A stretch of 64,000 nt of DNA from DAHVFK01 sp963755395. GTDB lineage: Bacteria; Pseudomonadota; Gammaproteobacteria; Burkholderiales; SG8-39. The notes under the pieces were generated by a model, which was not told where the DNA came from, did no database searches, and was given only the letters and a program-made list of their open reading frames with translations. This document shows, in pieces, positions 45,095 to 55,157 of this stretch. Position 1 is the stretch's first letter; each line of letters starts with the position of its first letter. The position numbers and the translations under genes are program-made. Location of the stretch: the NCBI GenBank assembly GCA_963755395.1, contig CAVWJJ010000003.1, positions 62,001 to 126,000 on the forward strand, read 5' to 3'.

Positions 45095-45992
45095 TCAGCC
45101 CGGGGCGTCGATCCGGCGCAGCACCCGGCGCTGCGGCTCGGGCTGCAGCGTGACGTGCTCGATGCGGAAGCGCTCCGCGGCCAGGTGCTGCAGCGCGGCC
45201 AGGGTGTCCTCCCAGCGCGCCAGGTCCTCGACCACCACGTGCGCCGAGAGCGACACGCGCTCGCCGGAGAGCATCCAGATGTGCAGGTCGTGCACCGACA
45301 CCACCCCGGGCACGGTCGCCAGCGCCGTACCCACCCCGGGCAGCGAGAGCTCAGGCGGCACGCCTTCCATCAGCCCGTGCACCGCGTCGCGCAACAGCTT
45401 CAGGCTCGACGCCACCAGCAAGGCGCAAATGAACAGCGACAGCAGCGGGTCGATCGGCGTCCAGCCGGTGGTCGCGATCACCAGCCCGGACACCAGCGCC
45501 GCCACCGAGCCGAGGATGTCGCCCAGCACGTGCAGCAGCGCGCCGCGCGTGTTCATGTTGTGGGCGCCGCCCGAGAGCAGGCGCGCCACCGTCAGGTTGA
45601 TCGCGAGGCCGGTCGCCGCGACCGCGCTCACCGCGATGCCGCGCACCGCGACCGGGTGCTCGAGCCGCGCGAAGGCCTCGAACGCGAGCAAGGCCACCAC
45701 CGCCAGCATCACCAGACTGTTGGCGAGCGCAGCGAACATCTCGGCGCGCCCGAGGCCGAACGAGTGCTTTTCCGAGGCCGGGCGGCGCGCGGCCCAGGCC
45801 GCGAGCGCCGCGAGCCCGAGCGCGCGCGCCGTCGGTCGCCATGTGGCCGGCGTCGGCCAGCAGCGCGAGCGAGCCGCTCCACCAGCCGCCGAAAGCCTCC
45901 ACTAGCGAATAGCCGAGGGTCAGCGCCACCGCGACGCCGAGGCGGCCCTTCAACCGGGCGTGGGAATGCGGCTGTGAGTGGTCGTGCGCCAT
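45095..45992 (-). CDS. Cation diffusion facilitator (CzcD/ZitB-like zinc exporter), one frameshift
   Basis: This CDF exporter has a His-rich N-terminus (HDHSQPHSH), six membrane helices and the two H-x3-D metal sites in ADAGHMATD and HVLGDILGS, followed by a C-terminal ferredoxin-like metal domain (VHDLHIWMLSGERVSLSAHV). A single surplus base near 45833 (gac|g|gcg) splits the frame; without it the protein has 298 residues. It is convergent with trpB2 with a 7-bp gap. It exports Zn2+/Cd2+ or similar by family. Confidence 0.9.
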
Positions 45993-45997
45993 GCGCC

Positions 45998-46366
45998 TCA
46001 GTAGAGGTTCTTCACTTCCCGGATCGCCGGAAAGCGCCGCCGCAGCAGCGCCTCGACCACGCCCTTCAGGTCGAGCGCTGCGCGCGGGCAGCCGGCGCAG
46101 GCGCCCTTGAGCCGCACGACGACCACGTCGCCTTCGAGGCGGACCAGGTCGAGATCCCCGCCGTCCCGCAAGAGAATTTGTCTTGCTTCCCCGATCACGA
46201 CGCTGACCTCTTGAGTCGTGGGAATTCGACTTCCTTCGGGAATTTCCGCAGCGATCTGCCGCCTCAGGATCTCCTGCTCGCGCGCGATGCGCAGCGCCGC
46301 GCGCGGGTTCTCCCGCTCGAGCGCGTCGAGCTCGTCTTCGGTGTAGAGCGGCGCGTCGAGCTTCAC
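45998..46366 (-). CDS. NifU C-terminal-domain (Fe-S scaffold-like) protein
   Basis: The ~122-residue protein starts with GTG at 46366, overlapping the purL stop (GTGA). The C-terminal half is a NifU-type domain with VRLKGACAGCPRAALDLKGV (C-x2-C) and RRFPAIREVKNLY. The N-terminal 45 residues are helical and charged. By family it carries or transfers Fe-S clusters. PurL itself is not an Fe-S enzyme, so the link may only be transcriptional. Confidence 0.82.
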   Translation of the reverse strand: MKLDAPLYTEDELDALERENPRAALRIAREQEILRRQIAAEIPEGSRIPTTQEVSVVIGEARQILLRDGGDLDLVRLEGDVVVVRLKGACAGCPRAALDLKGVVEALLRRRFPAIREVKNLY

Positions 46367-49300
46367 CCGACCCAGCGCCGCGCGTTGTGGAACATGCGCA
46401 TCCAGGGCGAGTCCTCGGGCGCGCCGTCGGGCGCCCAGGACATCTGCACGCTGCGGAACACGCGCTCCGGGTGCGGCATCACGATCGTGAAGCGGCCGTC
46501 GGCGGTGGTGAGCCCGGTGATGCCCTGCGGCGAGCCGTTCGGGTTGGCCGGGTAGGTTTCGGTCGCGCTTGCCGCGGTTGTCGACGAAGCGCATCGCGAC
46601 AGATCGCCTGCTCGAGCGTCGGCTGCGGTCGCCGAAGCCGGCGCGGCCCTCGCCGTGCGCGGTCGCCACCGGGATGCGGCTGCCGGCCATGCCGGCGAAC
46701 AGGATCGAAGGGCTGTGGGCGACCTCGACCATCACGAAGCGCGCCTCGAACTGCTCCGAGCGGTTGCGCGCGAACTCGGGCCAGTGCCCGGCGCCGGGGA
46801 TGAGCTCCTTGCAGCGCCGCCATCATCTGGCAGCCGTTGCACACGCCCAGCGCGAAGCTGTCGCTGCGTGCGAAGAAGGCCTCGAATTCGGCCCGCGCGC
46901 GGGCGTTGAACAGGATCGACTTGGCCCAGCCCTCGCCCGCCGCCCAGCACGTCGCCATAGGAGAAGCCGCCGCAGGCGGCAACGCCCTTGAAGCCGGCCA
47001 GCGCGACGCGCCCGGCGATGATGTCGCTCATGTGCACGTCGACCGCCTCGAAGCCGGCGCGGTCGAAGGCCGCGGCCATCTCGACCTGGCCGTTGACGCC
47101 CTGCTCGCGCAGGATCGCGACCCGCGGCCGCGCGCCCCGGGGAGACGCAACGTTTCCTTCGGGTCGAAAGTGACGGCGACGCGACAGTCCGGGGTCGCTC
47201 GCGTCGAGCAGCGCATCGAACTCCTGCTGCGCGCACTCCGGGTTGTCGCGCAGCGCCTGCATGCGCCAGGTCGTCTCGCTCCACGCCCGCTGCAGCTCGG
47301 CGCGCTTGTACGCGAAAATGGCCTTCGCGTTGCGCGTCAGGCGCAGTTCGTCGCGCTCGTTGGGAAAGCCGATCACGTAGGCGCACTGCTGCACCCCTTC
47401 GGCGCGCAGCACGTCCATCACGCGCTCGCGCTCGGCGGCGCGGACCTGCAGCACCGCGCCCAGCTCCTCGGCGAACAGGGCGCCGAGCACGTGGTCGTTG
47501 AAGCGCCCGGCGAGCAGCTCGGGTCGGCGCTCCAGGCCGTCGACGTCGCCCAGCCATTCGTCGTAGCAGATCTCGTCCAGGTTGAGCGTCACCCCGCAGT
47601 GCCCTGCGAACGCCATCTCGCACACCGTCGCGAACAGGCCGCCGTCGGAGCGGTCGTGGTAGGCGAGCAGCAGGCCTTCGCGCGCGAGGCGCTGCACCGC
47701 GGCGAACAGCCCGGCGAGCAGCTTCGGCTCGTCCAGGTCGGGCAGCGCTCGCCCAGCTGCGAGTGCACCTGCGCCAGGATCGAGCCGCCGAGCCGGTTGC
47801 GGCGCCGGCCGAGGTCGACCAGCAGCAGCTCGGTCTCGCCTGCGTCGGTACGCAAGCGCGGCGTGAGAGTGCCGCGCGCGTCCGTCGCCGGCGCGAACGC
47901 GCGTCACGATCAGCGACAGCGGCGCCGACCACCTCCTTCGCCCGCCTCCCAGGCGGTGCGCATCGACAGCGAATCCTTGCCCACCGGGATCGCTGATGCC
48001 GAGCGCCGGGCAGAGCTCCAGCGCCACCGCGCGCACCGTGTCGTAGAGCGCCGCGTCCTCGCCCGGATGGCCCGCGGCCGCCATCCAGTTGGCAGAGAGC
48101 TTGACGCGGTCGAGCCGCTCGATGCGCGCCGCGGCCAGGTTGGTGATCGCCTCGCCCACCGCCATGCGGCCCGAGGCCGGGGCGTCGATCAGCGCGAGCG
48201 GCGCGCGTTCGCCGATCGCGTAGGCCTCGCCGGCGTAGCCCTCGTAGTCGAGCAGCGTGACCGCGCAGTCGGCCACCGGCACCTGCCAGGGGCCGACCAT
48301 CGGGTCGCGCGCGCACAGGCCGCCCACCGTGCGGTCGCCGATCGTGATCAGGAACATCTTGCTCGCCACCGACGGATGGCGCAGCACGCGCAGCGCCGCC
48401 TGCCCGAGCTCGATGCCGTCGAGCGCAAAGCGTTCGCGCGCCGGCGCGAGGCGCTGCACGTCGCGCAGCATCCTGCGGCGGCTTGCCGAGGATCACCTCC
48501 AGCGTCACGTCGACCGGCGTCCGCCTGCAGCAGCGGATCGGCGACTCGCAGCCGGCCATCGGCGGTCGCTGCGCCGAGCACCGCGAACGGGCAGCGCTCG
48601 CGCTCGCACAGCGCGCGAAAGTCGCGCGAGCGACCCGGGCGCGATCGCGAGCACGTAGCGCTCCTGCGCCTCGTTGCACCAGATCTCGCGCGGCGACATG
48701 CCCGAGCTCCTCCGATGGCGCGGCGCGCAGGTCGAAGCCGCGCCCCGCGGCCGCCGAATGCACGAGTCTCGGGCAGCGCGTTCGACAGGCCGCCCGCGCC
48801 TACGTCGTGGATCGACAGGATCGGGTTGTCGGCCCCGAGCTGCCAGCAGCGGTCGATCACTTCCTGCGCGCGGCGCTGGATCTCGGCGTTGCCGCGCTGC
48901 ACCGAATCGAAGTCGAGGTCCGCGGCGTTGGCGCCGGCGCCATCGTCGATGCGGCGCCGCCGCCCATGCCGATCAGCATGCCCGGGACCGCCCAGCTGCA
49001 CCAGCAGCGTCCCCTCGGCCAGGGCCGAGCTTCTGCGCTGTGCGCGGCGGAAATGTTGCCGACGCCGCCCGCGAGCATGATCGGCTTGTGATAGCCGCGC
49101 CAGCACGCCCCCGGCCTTGAGCTCGAAGCTGCGGAAATAGCCGGCCAGGTTGGGACGGCCGAACTCGTTGTTGAACGAGGCCGCCCCGATCGGCCCCTCG
49201 AGCATGATCTGCGAGCGCGCGAGACGATGCGGTCGGGCTTGCCCGTGGTCGCCGTCCTCCCAGGGCTGCGGCGCGCCGGGAATGCGCAGGTCCGAGACCG

Positions 49301-50295
49301 AGTAGCCGACCAGGCCCGCCTTGGGCTTGCGCGCCGCGTCCGGTCGCGCCTTCGTCGCGAATCTCGCCGCCCGCGCCGGTCGCCGCGCCCGGGAAGGGCG
49401 AGATCGCCGTCGGGTGGTTGTGCGTCTCGCACCTTCATCAGGTGTGCGTCAGTTCGCGCGTTGCTTCGCATAGATGCTCGTCTGTGTCGGGGTAGAAGCG
49501 CTCGATCTCGCGACCCTCGATCACCGCGGCGTTGTCCGCGTAGGCGACGATCGTGCCCTGCGGGCTCGCGGCGTGCGTGTCCGGATCATGCCGAACAGGG
49601 ACTGCGCCTGCTTCTCGCCGTCGATGATCCAGTCGGCGTTGAAGATCTTGTGCCGGCAATGCTCGGAGTTGGCCTGCGCGAACATCATCAGCTCCGACGT
49701 CGGTCGGGTCGCGCCCGAGCGCGTCGAAGGCCGCGCGCAGATAGTCGATCTCGTCGTCGGACAGCGCGAGCCCGAGTCGCCGGTTGGCCTCGCGCAGCGC
49801 CGCCGCCGCGCGACGCGCTCGAGCGGCCGCGGCGCGACGTGGCGGAAGAGCTGCTCGGCGTCGTCGAGCGAGGTCGAGCACGGTCTCGGTCATGCGGTCG
49901 TGCAGCGGCGCGCCGAGCGCGGCGCGCTCCGCCCGTCCGTCGATCTCCAGCGTATAGGCCAGGCCGCGCTCGATCCGCAGCACCTCGGTCAGGCCGCAAT
50001 TGCGCGCGATGTCGGTCGCCTTGGACGACCAGGGCGAAATCGTGCCCAGGCGCGGCACCGCCAGGAAAAGCTCGCCGCGCGCCAGCTCGGCCGGCGCGGG
50101 CTCGCCGTAGCGCAGCAGCCGCTCGAGCAGCGCGCGCTGGCCGGCGCCCGGCGGCGCAGCCGCTTCGACAAAATGCCAGTACTCGGCGCGCACGCCGCGC
50201 ACCCCGGGGTGAACCTGCTGCAGTGAGGCAAGGAGCTTCGCGAGTCGGAACTCCGACAGCGCGCGCGCGCCGCGGAGCTTGAGGATCGTGGCCAT
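46363..50295 (-). CDS. purL: PurL, phosphoribosylformylglycinamidine synthase (frame broken at ~25 sites)
   Basis: PurL makes FGAM in purine synthesis. It is the long single-chain proteobacterial form with N-terminal domain, two AIRS-like halves and a C-terminal glutaminase. It begins ATILKLRGARALSEFRLAKL at 50295 and ends HNARRWVG at 46363 (3933 bp, near the usual length). Readable pieces include VETHNHPTAISPFPGAATG, GRPNLAGYFRSFEL, MSPREIWCNEAQERYVLAIA, VAILREQGVNGQVEMAAAFD and the glutaminase Cys segment FALGVCNGCQMMAAL. About 25 one-base extras (for example 48767, gag|a|ctc) and a few losses break the frame. All domains are present in order, and purine synthesis is usually essential, so a real pseudogene is unlikely. 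Confidence 0.92.
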
Positions 50296-50298
50296 CCG

Positions 50299-53200
50299 CT
50301 ACTTCTTGACCTCCGGCTGCTTCACCGTACCCGCAAGGTTGATGGTCGAGCGCAGCGTCTGGCCCGCGGTTTTGACGTCTGCCACGATGCGCCCCGACAG
50401 ATGGCCCGAGGGCGCGATGTCGACGATCGCGCCCGCGTTGAGCGCGCCGGCGGCGATGTTGATGTCGCGCAGCTGCACCGCGCCCTTGTCGTAGCTGCCC
50501 TTTCCGCCCAGCTCGGCGAACAGAGTCGTACCCTGGGTCTCCTGGCCGGCGGTGCGGATCGCGCGCGACAGGTCGAAGCTTCCGAGCATGCCCTTGCTGA
50601 TCGTGAAGCTGCCGTCGAGCCGGGCGTCGACGCCGAGCGCGGCGGGGGCCGCGCCCTGCATCAGGTACCTGCCGCTGCCGGTCGCCTTGCCGTCCGACAG
50701 CAGCGCCGGCGCGAACACCGCCGCGTTGACGCTCTTGAACTTGAGCGTTCCCTCGACCCGCCACGACGGGCCCCAGCTGATCTGCGCCGTTCCCACCAGC
50801 GTGCCGTCGAGCAGCGAGCCATCCCACTCGCTCAGCGTCATGCCCTCGGGCGTGGCGCTGCCCTTGAGCGAGAAGTCGGTCAGCGTGACCTGGGAGGCGA
50901 ACGGCAGCGTCAGGCTGGCGGCGCTGCCCTCGAGCGCCAGTTGCCCTTCCTCGGGCGACAGCTTGACTTGCAGCTTGTCCGGTCCGTTCAGCACCAGCGA
51001 CTTGAGCGAGCCGTTTCCCGTCAGGACCGCATCGACGTCGAGCGCGGGAAGCGCGAGCGGGCCGCGCAGCCTGAGCTCCTTCGCCTCGACGCGCGCAACG
51101 CTGAACTTGGTGCTCTTGATCTTGCCGAGCAGAACGTCGCCGAGCTCGTTCTCCGGCACCAGCGCGCCGATCAGCTCGACCCGGCCCAGGACCTTCCGGT
51201 CGCTGAACAGCGAGCCGAGCGTGGGGAAGACCCGCACCGTGTCGATCACGATATCGCCGATGCGCACGCCCTCGAACCTCATCTCCGGCCCGTTCACCAG
51301 CGACATCCGGGCGGCACCGATCTTGACCGTGCGGCCGAACGCGACGCTGGCGATCTTGGCGTACTCGCCGGTCTCGACCGGAACCACGTGCACCGCGCCC
51401 ACGCCAGCGATCAGCGCGAGCAGCAGCGTGACGGTGATCGGCTTGCCCCATTTGCGACGGCGCCGGATCTTGATCGGCCCGATGTCGGCATCGGCCGCCT
51501 TTTTCCTGCGTCGCGCCTCGCGCTCGCGCTCGCGCTGGGCCTTGAGCGCCTCCTTGGTGAGCGCCTGCTCGTCGCGCCTGACCTCGTCCATGTCGAGGTC
51601 GTCGTCGCGCACCACGACGTCGTCGTCCGCCGCTTTGACCGGCGCAACTGCGCGGTGCGGAAGGCTGGCCGGATCGACCTCGCGCCGCAGCTTGGTCGTC
51701 TCCCAGTCGCCCTTGATCTTGTAGGCGCGCACCGGGCGGGTGATGTTCTTGAGCTTCTGCTCGCCGAGATCCTCGATCGTATAGGTGACCTTGTCCCGGA
51801 TCTGGTCGTACACCACGCCGGCGATGCAGATGCCGCCCTTGTCGGCAAGCCCCTCCAGGCGCGCGGCCACGTTCACGCCGTCGCCGAAGACGTCGTTGTC
51901 CTCGCCGATGATGTCGCCCAGATTGATGCCCATGCGGAACGCGATCTGGCGCGTCGGCGGAACATCCGCCTCTTCGTTCGCCACCGCGGTCTGCACCTGG
52001 ACGGCGAAGCGCACCGCGTCGACCACGCTCGGGAACTCGATCAGCAACCCGTCGCCCGCGGTCTTGACGATGCGGCCGTCGTGCTCCTCGGCCTTGGGCT
52101 GGATCAGCTCGCGCAAGATGCGCTTGAAGCGAGTCAGCGTGCCTTCCTCGTCGATTCCCATCAGCCGGCTGTAGCCGGCGACGTCGGCAGCGACGATCGC
52201 GGCCAGGCGGCGCTTGGCGCGGCTGTCGGAGCTGATATCCATCGCGTTGCGCGCGTCCGCTTCCTCCAGCTCGCGTGCGCGCCGCTCGCGCTCGCGCCGG
52301 GCGCGTTCCTCTTCCTCGCGCCGCTTGCGCTCCTGCTCCTCGCGCTGCACGCGCGCCTGCTGCTCGCGCCTTGCGCGCTCGGTCTGCTCCTTCTCCTTGC
52401 GCGCGGCCTCCTCCTTGGCCTTGCTCTCGACGTCGTCGCGCTCGGCGAAATTGTCCAGGTCGGCCAGCAGTGAGTCGGCGAACTTCTCGCCGGTCGGCGC
52501 CGCGGCCTTGGCGAGTTCCTCCTCCCTGCGCCGCTCGGCTTCCTCCTCTTCGCGCCGCTTGCGCGCTTGTTCCTCCTCCCTGCGGCGGGCGGCTTCCTCT
52601 TCCTCGCGCCGCTTGCGGGCCTCTTCCTCTTCCTTGCGGCGCCGCGCCTCTGCCTCTTCGCGCTGCTTGCGCGCCTCTTCTTCCTCCTTGCGCCGCCGGG
52701 CCTCCTCTTCCTCGCGCCGCTTGCGGGCCTCTTCTTCCTTGCGACGCCGCTCCTCTTCCTCTTCCCTGCGCTTGCGCTCCTCTTCTTCCTTGCGCTTGCG
52801 TTCCTCTTCTTCCTTGCGCCGGCGCGCCTCTTCCTCCTCCTTGCGCTTGCGCTCTTCTTCTTCCTTGCGCTTGCGCTCCTCCTCTTCCTTGCGCTTGCGC
52901 TCCTCCTCTTCCTTGCGCTTGCGTTCCTCTTCTTCCTTGCGCCGGCGCGCCTCTTCCTCCTCCTTGCGCCGGCGCGCCTCTTCCTCCTCCTTGCGCTTGC
53001 GCTCCTCCTCCTTGCGCTTGCGTTCCTCCTCTTCCTTGCGCTTGCGCGCCTCCTCCTCTTCGCGCGCCTTGCGCGCCTGTTCCTCCCTGCGCTTGCGTTC
53101 TTCCTCCTCCTTGCGCTGACGCAACTCCGCTTCGGCCTTCTCTTTCGCCTCGGCTTCCGCTCTCAGCTTGTCGGCCTTCGCCTTCTCTTCGGCCGCGACG

Positions 53201-53802
53201 CGCAGCGCGGTCTGCTGCGCGGCCCTGAGCTTCGCCTCGCCTTCGGCGCGCTCCCTCGCTTCGGCTTCCTCCCGCGAGCGCACGCTCGCCGACTCGCGCG
53301 CACGAGCCTCGGCTTCTTCCTTGGCCTTCCTCTCGGCCTCCGCCTTGGCCTTCGCTTCCGCCGCCTGGCGCGCCTTGTAGCTGAGCGACTCCTCCTGCGC
53401 CCGTCGCTCGGCCTCGGCGCGCGCCTTCGCCGCGAGGTCGACGGTCGGCCCCTTCGGCACCGACGCCGGGGCCGACACGGGGGTGAACACGCCGGTGAAA
53501 TCGAGGTCCGACACCACGTCCATCGGCTTGCTGGGAGGCGGTGCGCTCGCCTTGGCGGGCGCCGGCGCAGACGTCGCTCCGGGTGACGCTTCGCGGATGT
53601 AGCCCTCGCGCTCGAGGCGATCGATCAGCTGGTCGAACTTGGCTTGCGGGGTCTTCTCGAATTTCTTGTACAGCGCGCCGATGTTCGACTTGCCGTCGAT
53701 CGCCGACAACACCGCGCGATCGGCGCGCGACAGGTTGCTCGTCTTGCCGGAGGCCTCCTGCACGCCTTTTCCGGTCTTCGAGAAGATTGCTGTCGGGTTC
53801 AT
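50299..53802 (-). CDS. Charged-helix / class III cyclase / TM / AsmA-like fusion protein
   Basis: A clean 1167-residue frame starts at ATG 53802 (MNPTAIFSKTGKGVQEASGK). Residues ~1-75 form a small helical domain (SRADRAVLSAIDGKSNIGAL, QLIDRLEREGYIREA) like a winged helix. Residues ~120-520 are extremely Glu/Arg/Lys-rich; the core ~227-434 repeats EEERKRK/EEEARRRK heptads, an ER/K single-helix type sequence. Residues ~530-700 are a class III nucleotide cyclase: AAIVAADVAGYSRLMGIDEE and KTAGDGLLIEF (metal Asp residues), VFGDGVNVAARLEGLADKGG (Asn/Arg). The Lys/Asp pair suits ATP. A TM helix (~787-808) leads to an AsmA-like C-terminus (~810-1167; FSLKGSATPEGMTLSEWDGS). The cyclase is cytosolic and the tail probably periplasmic. 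Its stop is 3 bp before purL. Confidence 0.9.
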   Translation of the reverse strand: MNPTAIFSKTGKGVQEASGKTSNLSRADRAVLSAIDGKSNIGALYKKFEKTPQAKFDQLIDRLEREGYIREASPGATSAPAPAKASAPPPSKPMDVVSDLDFTGVFTPVSAPASVPKGPTVDLAAKARAEAERRAQEESLSYKARQAAEAKAKAEAERKAKEEAEARARESASVRSREEAEARERAEGEAKLRAAQQTALRVAAEEKAKADKLRAEAEAKEKAEAELRQRKEEEERKRREEQARKAREEEEARKRKEEEERKRKEEERKRKEEEEARRRKEEEEARRRKEEEERKRKEEEERKRKEEEERKRKEEEERKRKEEEEARRRKEEEERKRKEEEERKRREEEEERRRKEEEARKRREEEEARRRKEEEEARKQREEAEARRRKEEEEARKRREEEEAARRREEEQARKRREEEEAERRREEELAKAAAPTGEKFADSLLADLDNFAERDDVESKAKEEAARKEKEQTERARREQQARVQREEQERKRREEEERARRERERRARELEEADARNAMDISSDSRAKRRLAAIVAADVAGYSRLMGIDEEGTLTRFKRILRELIQPKAEEHDGRIVKTAGDGLLIEFPSVVDAVRFAVQVQTAVANEEADVPPTRQIAFRMGINLGDIIGEDNDVFGDGVNVAARLEGLADKGGICIAGVVYDQIRDKVTYTIEDLGEQKLKNITRPVRAYKIKGDWETTKLRREVDPASLPHRAVAPVKAADDDVVVRDDDLDMDEVRRDEQALTKEALKAQREREREARRRKKAADADIGPIKIRRRRKWGKPITVTLLLALIAGVGAVHVVPVETGEYAKIASVAFGRTVKIGAARMSLVNGPEMRFEGVRIGDIVIDTVRVFPTLGSLFSDRKVLGRVELIGALVPENELGDVLLGKIKSTKFSVARVEAKELRLRGPLALPALDVDAVLTGNGSLKSLVLNGPDKLQVKLSPEEGQLALEGSAASLTLPFASQVTLTDFSLKGSATPEGMTLSEWDGSLLDGTLVGTAQISWGPSWRVEGTLKFKSVNAAVFAPALLSDGKATGSGRYLMQGAAPAALGVDARLDGSFTISKGMLGSFDLSRAIRTAGQETQGTTLFAELGGKGSYDKGAVQLRDINIAAGALNAGAIVDIAPSGHLSGRIVADVKTAGQTLRSTINLAGTVKQPEVKK
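52500..53130 (-). repeat. 21-bp tandem coding repeats of the ER/K helix
   Basis: The DNA consists of many near-identical 21-24 bp units (plus-strand core TTGCGCTTGCGCTCCTCCTC and variants with GCCGGCGCGCC), coding for 7- or 8-residue E/R/K heptads. Longer blocks near 52840-52960 are almost exact copies. Such arrays change length by slippage, so repeat number may vary between strains or be misassembled. Confidence 0.85.
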
Positions 53803-54034
53803 GTGCTCGTTGATATTATCCCGGCGTCTATTATAAGCGGATGCCCCGGCCAAGCCCCGTAGCTGCCGCCGCCGGGCGGTTCGATCACGAAAACGTCCCC
53901 GGCCCCCATTCCGACCCGCTTGCAGGGCCCCTCCCGGCGCAAGCCGGCCGACCGAGGCGCCACGTGCCTGTCCCGAGCCGTCAGAACGCGATTCTAATCG
54001 TGATACATTGGCGCCCGCTTTCATTCCGCGTGCC

Positions 54035-55135
54035 ATGGACAAGATCGAAGCGGTGGTGATCGGCGCCGGGGTGGTGGGACTGGCGGTGGCGCGCGCGCTG
54101 GCGCTCGCAGGGCGCGAAGTCGTGATCCTGGAGGCCGAGGACGCGATCGGCACCCACACCAGCTCGCGCAATTCCGAGGTGATCCACGCCGGCATCTACT
54201 ATCCCGCCGGCTCGCTCAAGGCCGCCAGCTGCGTCGCCGGCCGGCGGCGCCTGTACGAGTACTGCGCCGCGCGCGGCGTGCCGCACCGGCGCTGCGGCAA
54301 GCTGATCGTCGCGGCCGACGAGGCCCAGCGCGGCGAGCTCGAGCGCATCCGCGAGCGGGCGCGCGCCAACGGCGTGCCCGAGGTCGATTTCGTCACTCGC
54401 GAGCAGGTCCTGGCCTGGGAGCCCGAGCTGCGCTGCGTCGCCGCGCTGCACTCGCCGTCGACCGGCATCATCGACAGCCACGCGCTCATGCTCGCCTACC
54501 TGGGCGAAGCCGAGGATAACGGCGCCATGCTCGCGCTCAGGAGCCGTCTAGAACGGGCCGAAGTGATTTCCTCGGGATTTCAATTGACGGTAGGAGGGTC
54601 CGAATCCACGGAGATCGAAGCAAAGTATTTGATCAACAGCGCGGGAATCACCGCACCGAGCGTCGCTCGGCGCATCGAAGGCTATCCCCGGGAGCATGCG
54701 CCGCGCGAGCTGTACGCCAAGGGCAACTACTATTCGCTCGCGCGCCGCGCGCCATTCTCGCGCCTGGTCTACCCGGTACCCGAGCCCGGCGGCCTAGGCG
54801 TGCACGTCACGCTCGATCTCGCCGGGCAGGCGCGCTTCGGGCCGGACGTGGAATGGATCGATGCGATCGACTACCGGGTCGATCCGAAGCGCGCCGAGCG
54901 CTTCTACGCGGCGATCCGGCGCTACTGGCCGGGGCTGCCCGACGGCGCGCTTGCACCGGGCTACGCCGGGATCCGGCCCAAGATCTCCGCACCCGGCGAG
55001 CCGGCGGCGGATTTCGTGATCCAGGGTCCGCGCGAGCACGGCGTGCCGGGACTGGTCAACCTGTTCGGCATCGAGTCGCCGGGGCTGACCGCGAGCATGC
55101 CGCTGGCCGACGAGGTGCTGCGCGGTATCCTGTGA
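54035..55135 (+). CDS. L-2-hydroxyglutarate oxidase-like FAD enzyme (LhgO/DAO family)
   Basis: The 366-residue flavoprotein has the dinucleotide motif EAVVIGAGVVGLAVARALAL, then VVILEAEDAIGTHTSSRNSE and VIHAGIYYPAGSLKA (the LhgO-type active-site region), ending LVNLFGIESPGLTASMPLAD. It likely oxidises a 2-hydroxyacid with quinone as acceptor; the exact substrate is inference. It is first of three co-directional redox genes (54035-57484). The 230 bp between it and the cyclase gene must hold divergent promoters, but I see no clear elements. Confidence 0.87.
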   Translation: MDKIEAVVIGAGVVGLAVARALALAGREVVILEAEDAIGTHTSSRNSEVIHAGIYYPAGSLKAASCVAGRRRLYEYCAARGVPHRRCGKLIVAADEAQRGELERIRERARANGVPEVDFVTREQVLAWEPELRCVAALHSPSTGIIDSHALMLAYLGEAEDNGAMLALRSRLERAEVISSGFQLTVGGSESTEIEAKYLINSAGITAPSVARRIEGYPREHAPRELYAKGNYYSLARRAPFSRLVYPVPEPGGLGVHVTLDLAGQARFGPDVEWIDAIDYRVDPKRAERFYAAIRRYWPGLPDGALAPGYAGIRPKISAPGEPAADFVIQGPREHGVPGLVNLFGIESPGLTASMPLADEVLRGIL

Positions 55136-55157
55136 CCTTAGGCGCGGCTTGCAGCGG

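Noticed and set aside
46363..50295. purL as a true pseudogene
   Set aside because: All domains are present in order, corrected motifs are intact, and the gene is normally essential. Decay would also give substitutions and stops, which are not evident after correction.
52500..53130. CRISPR array
   Set aside because: The repeats are contiguous coding heptads without unique spacers.
52214..53586. Long plus-strand open frames rich in Ser/Leu or Leu/Phe/Ala opposite the cyclase gene
   Set aside because: They are mirror frames of the E/R/K repeats. Their composition follows from the repeat, with no start context or homology.
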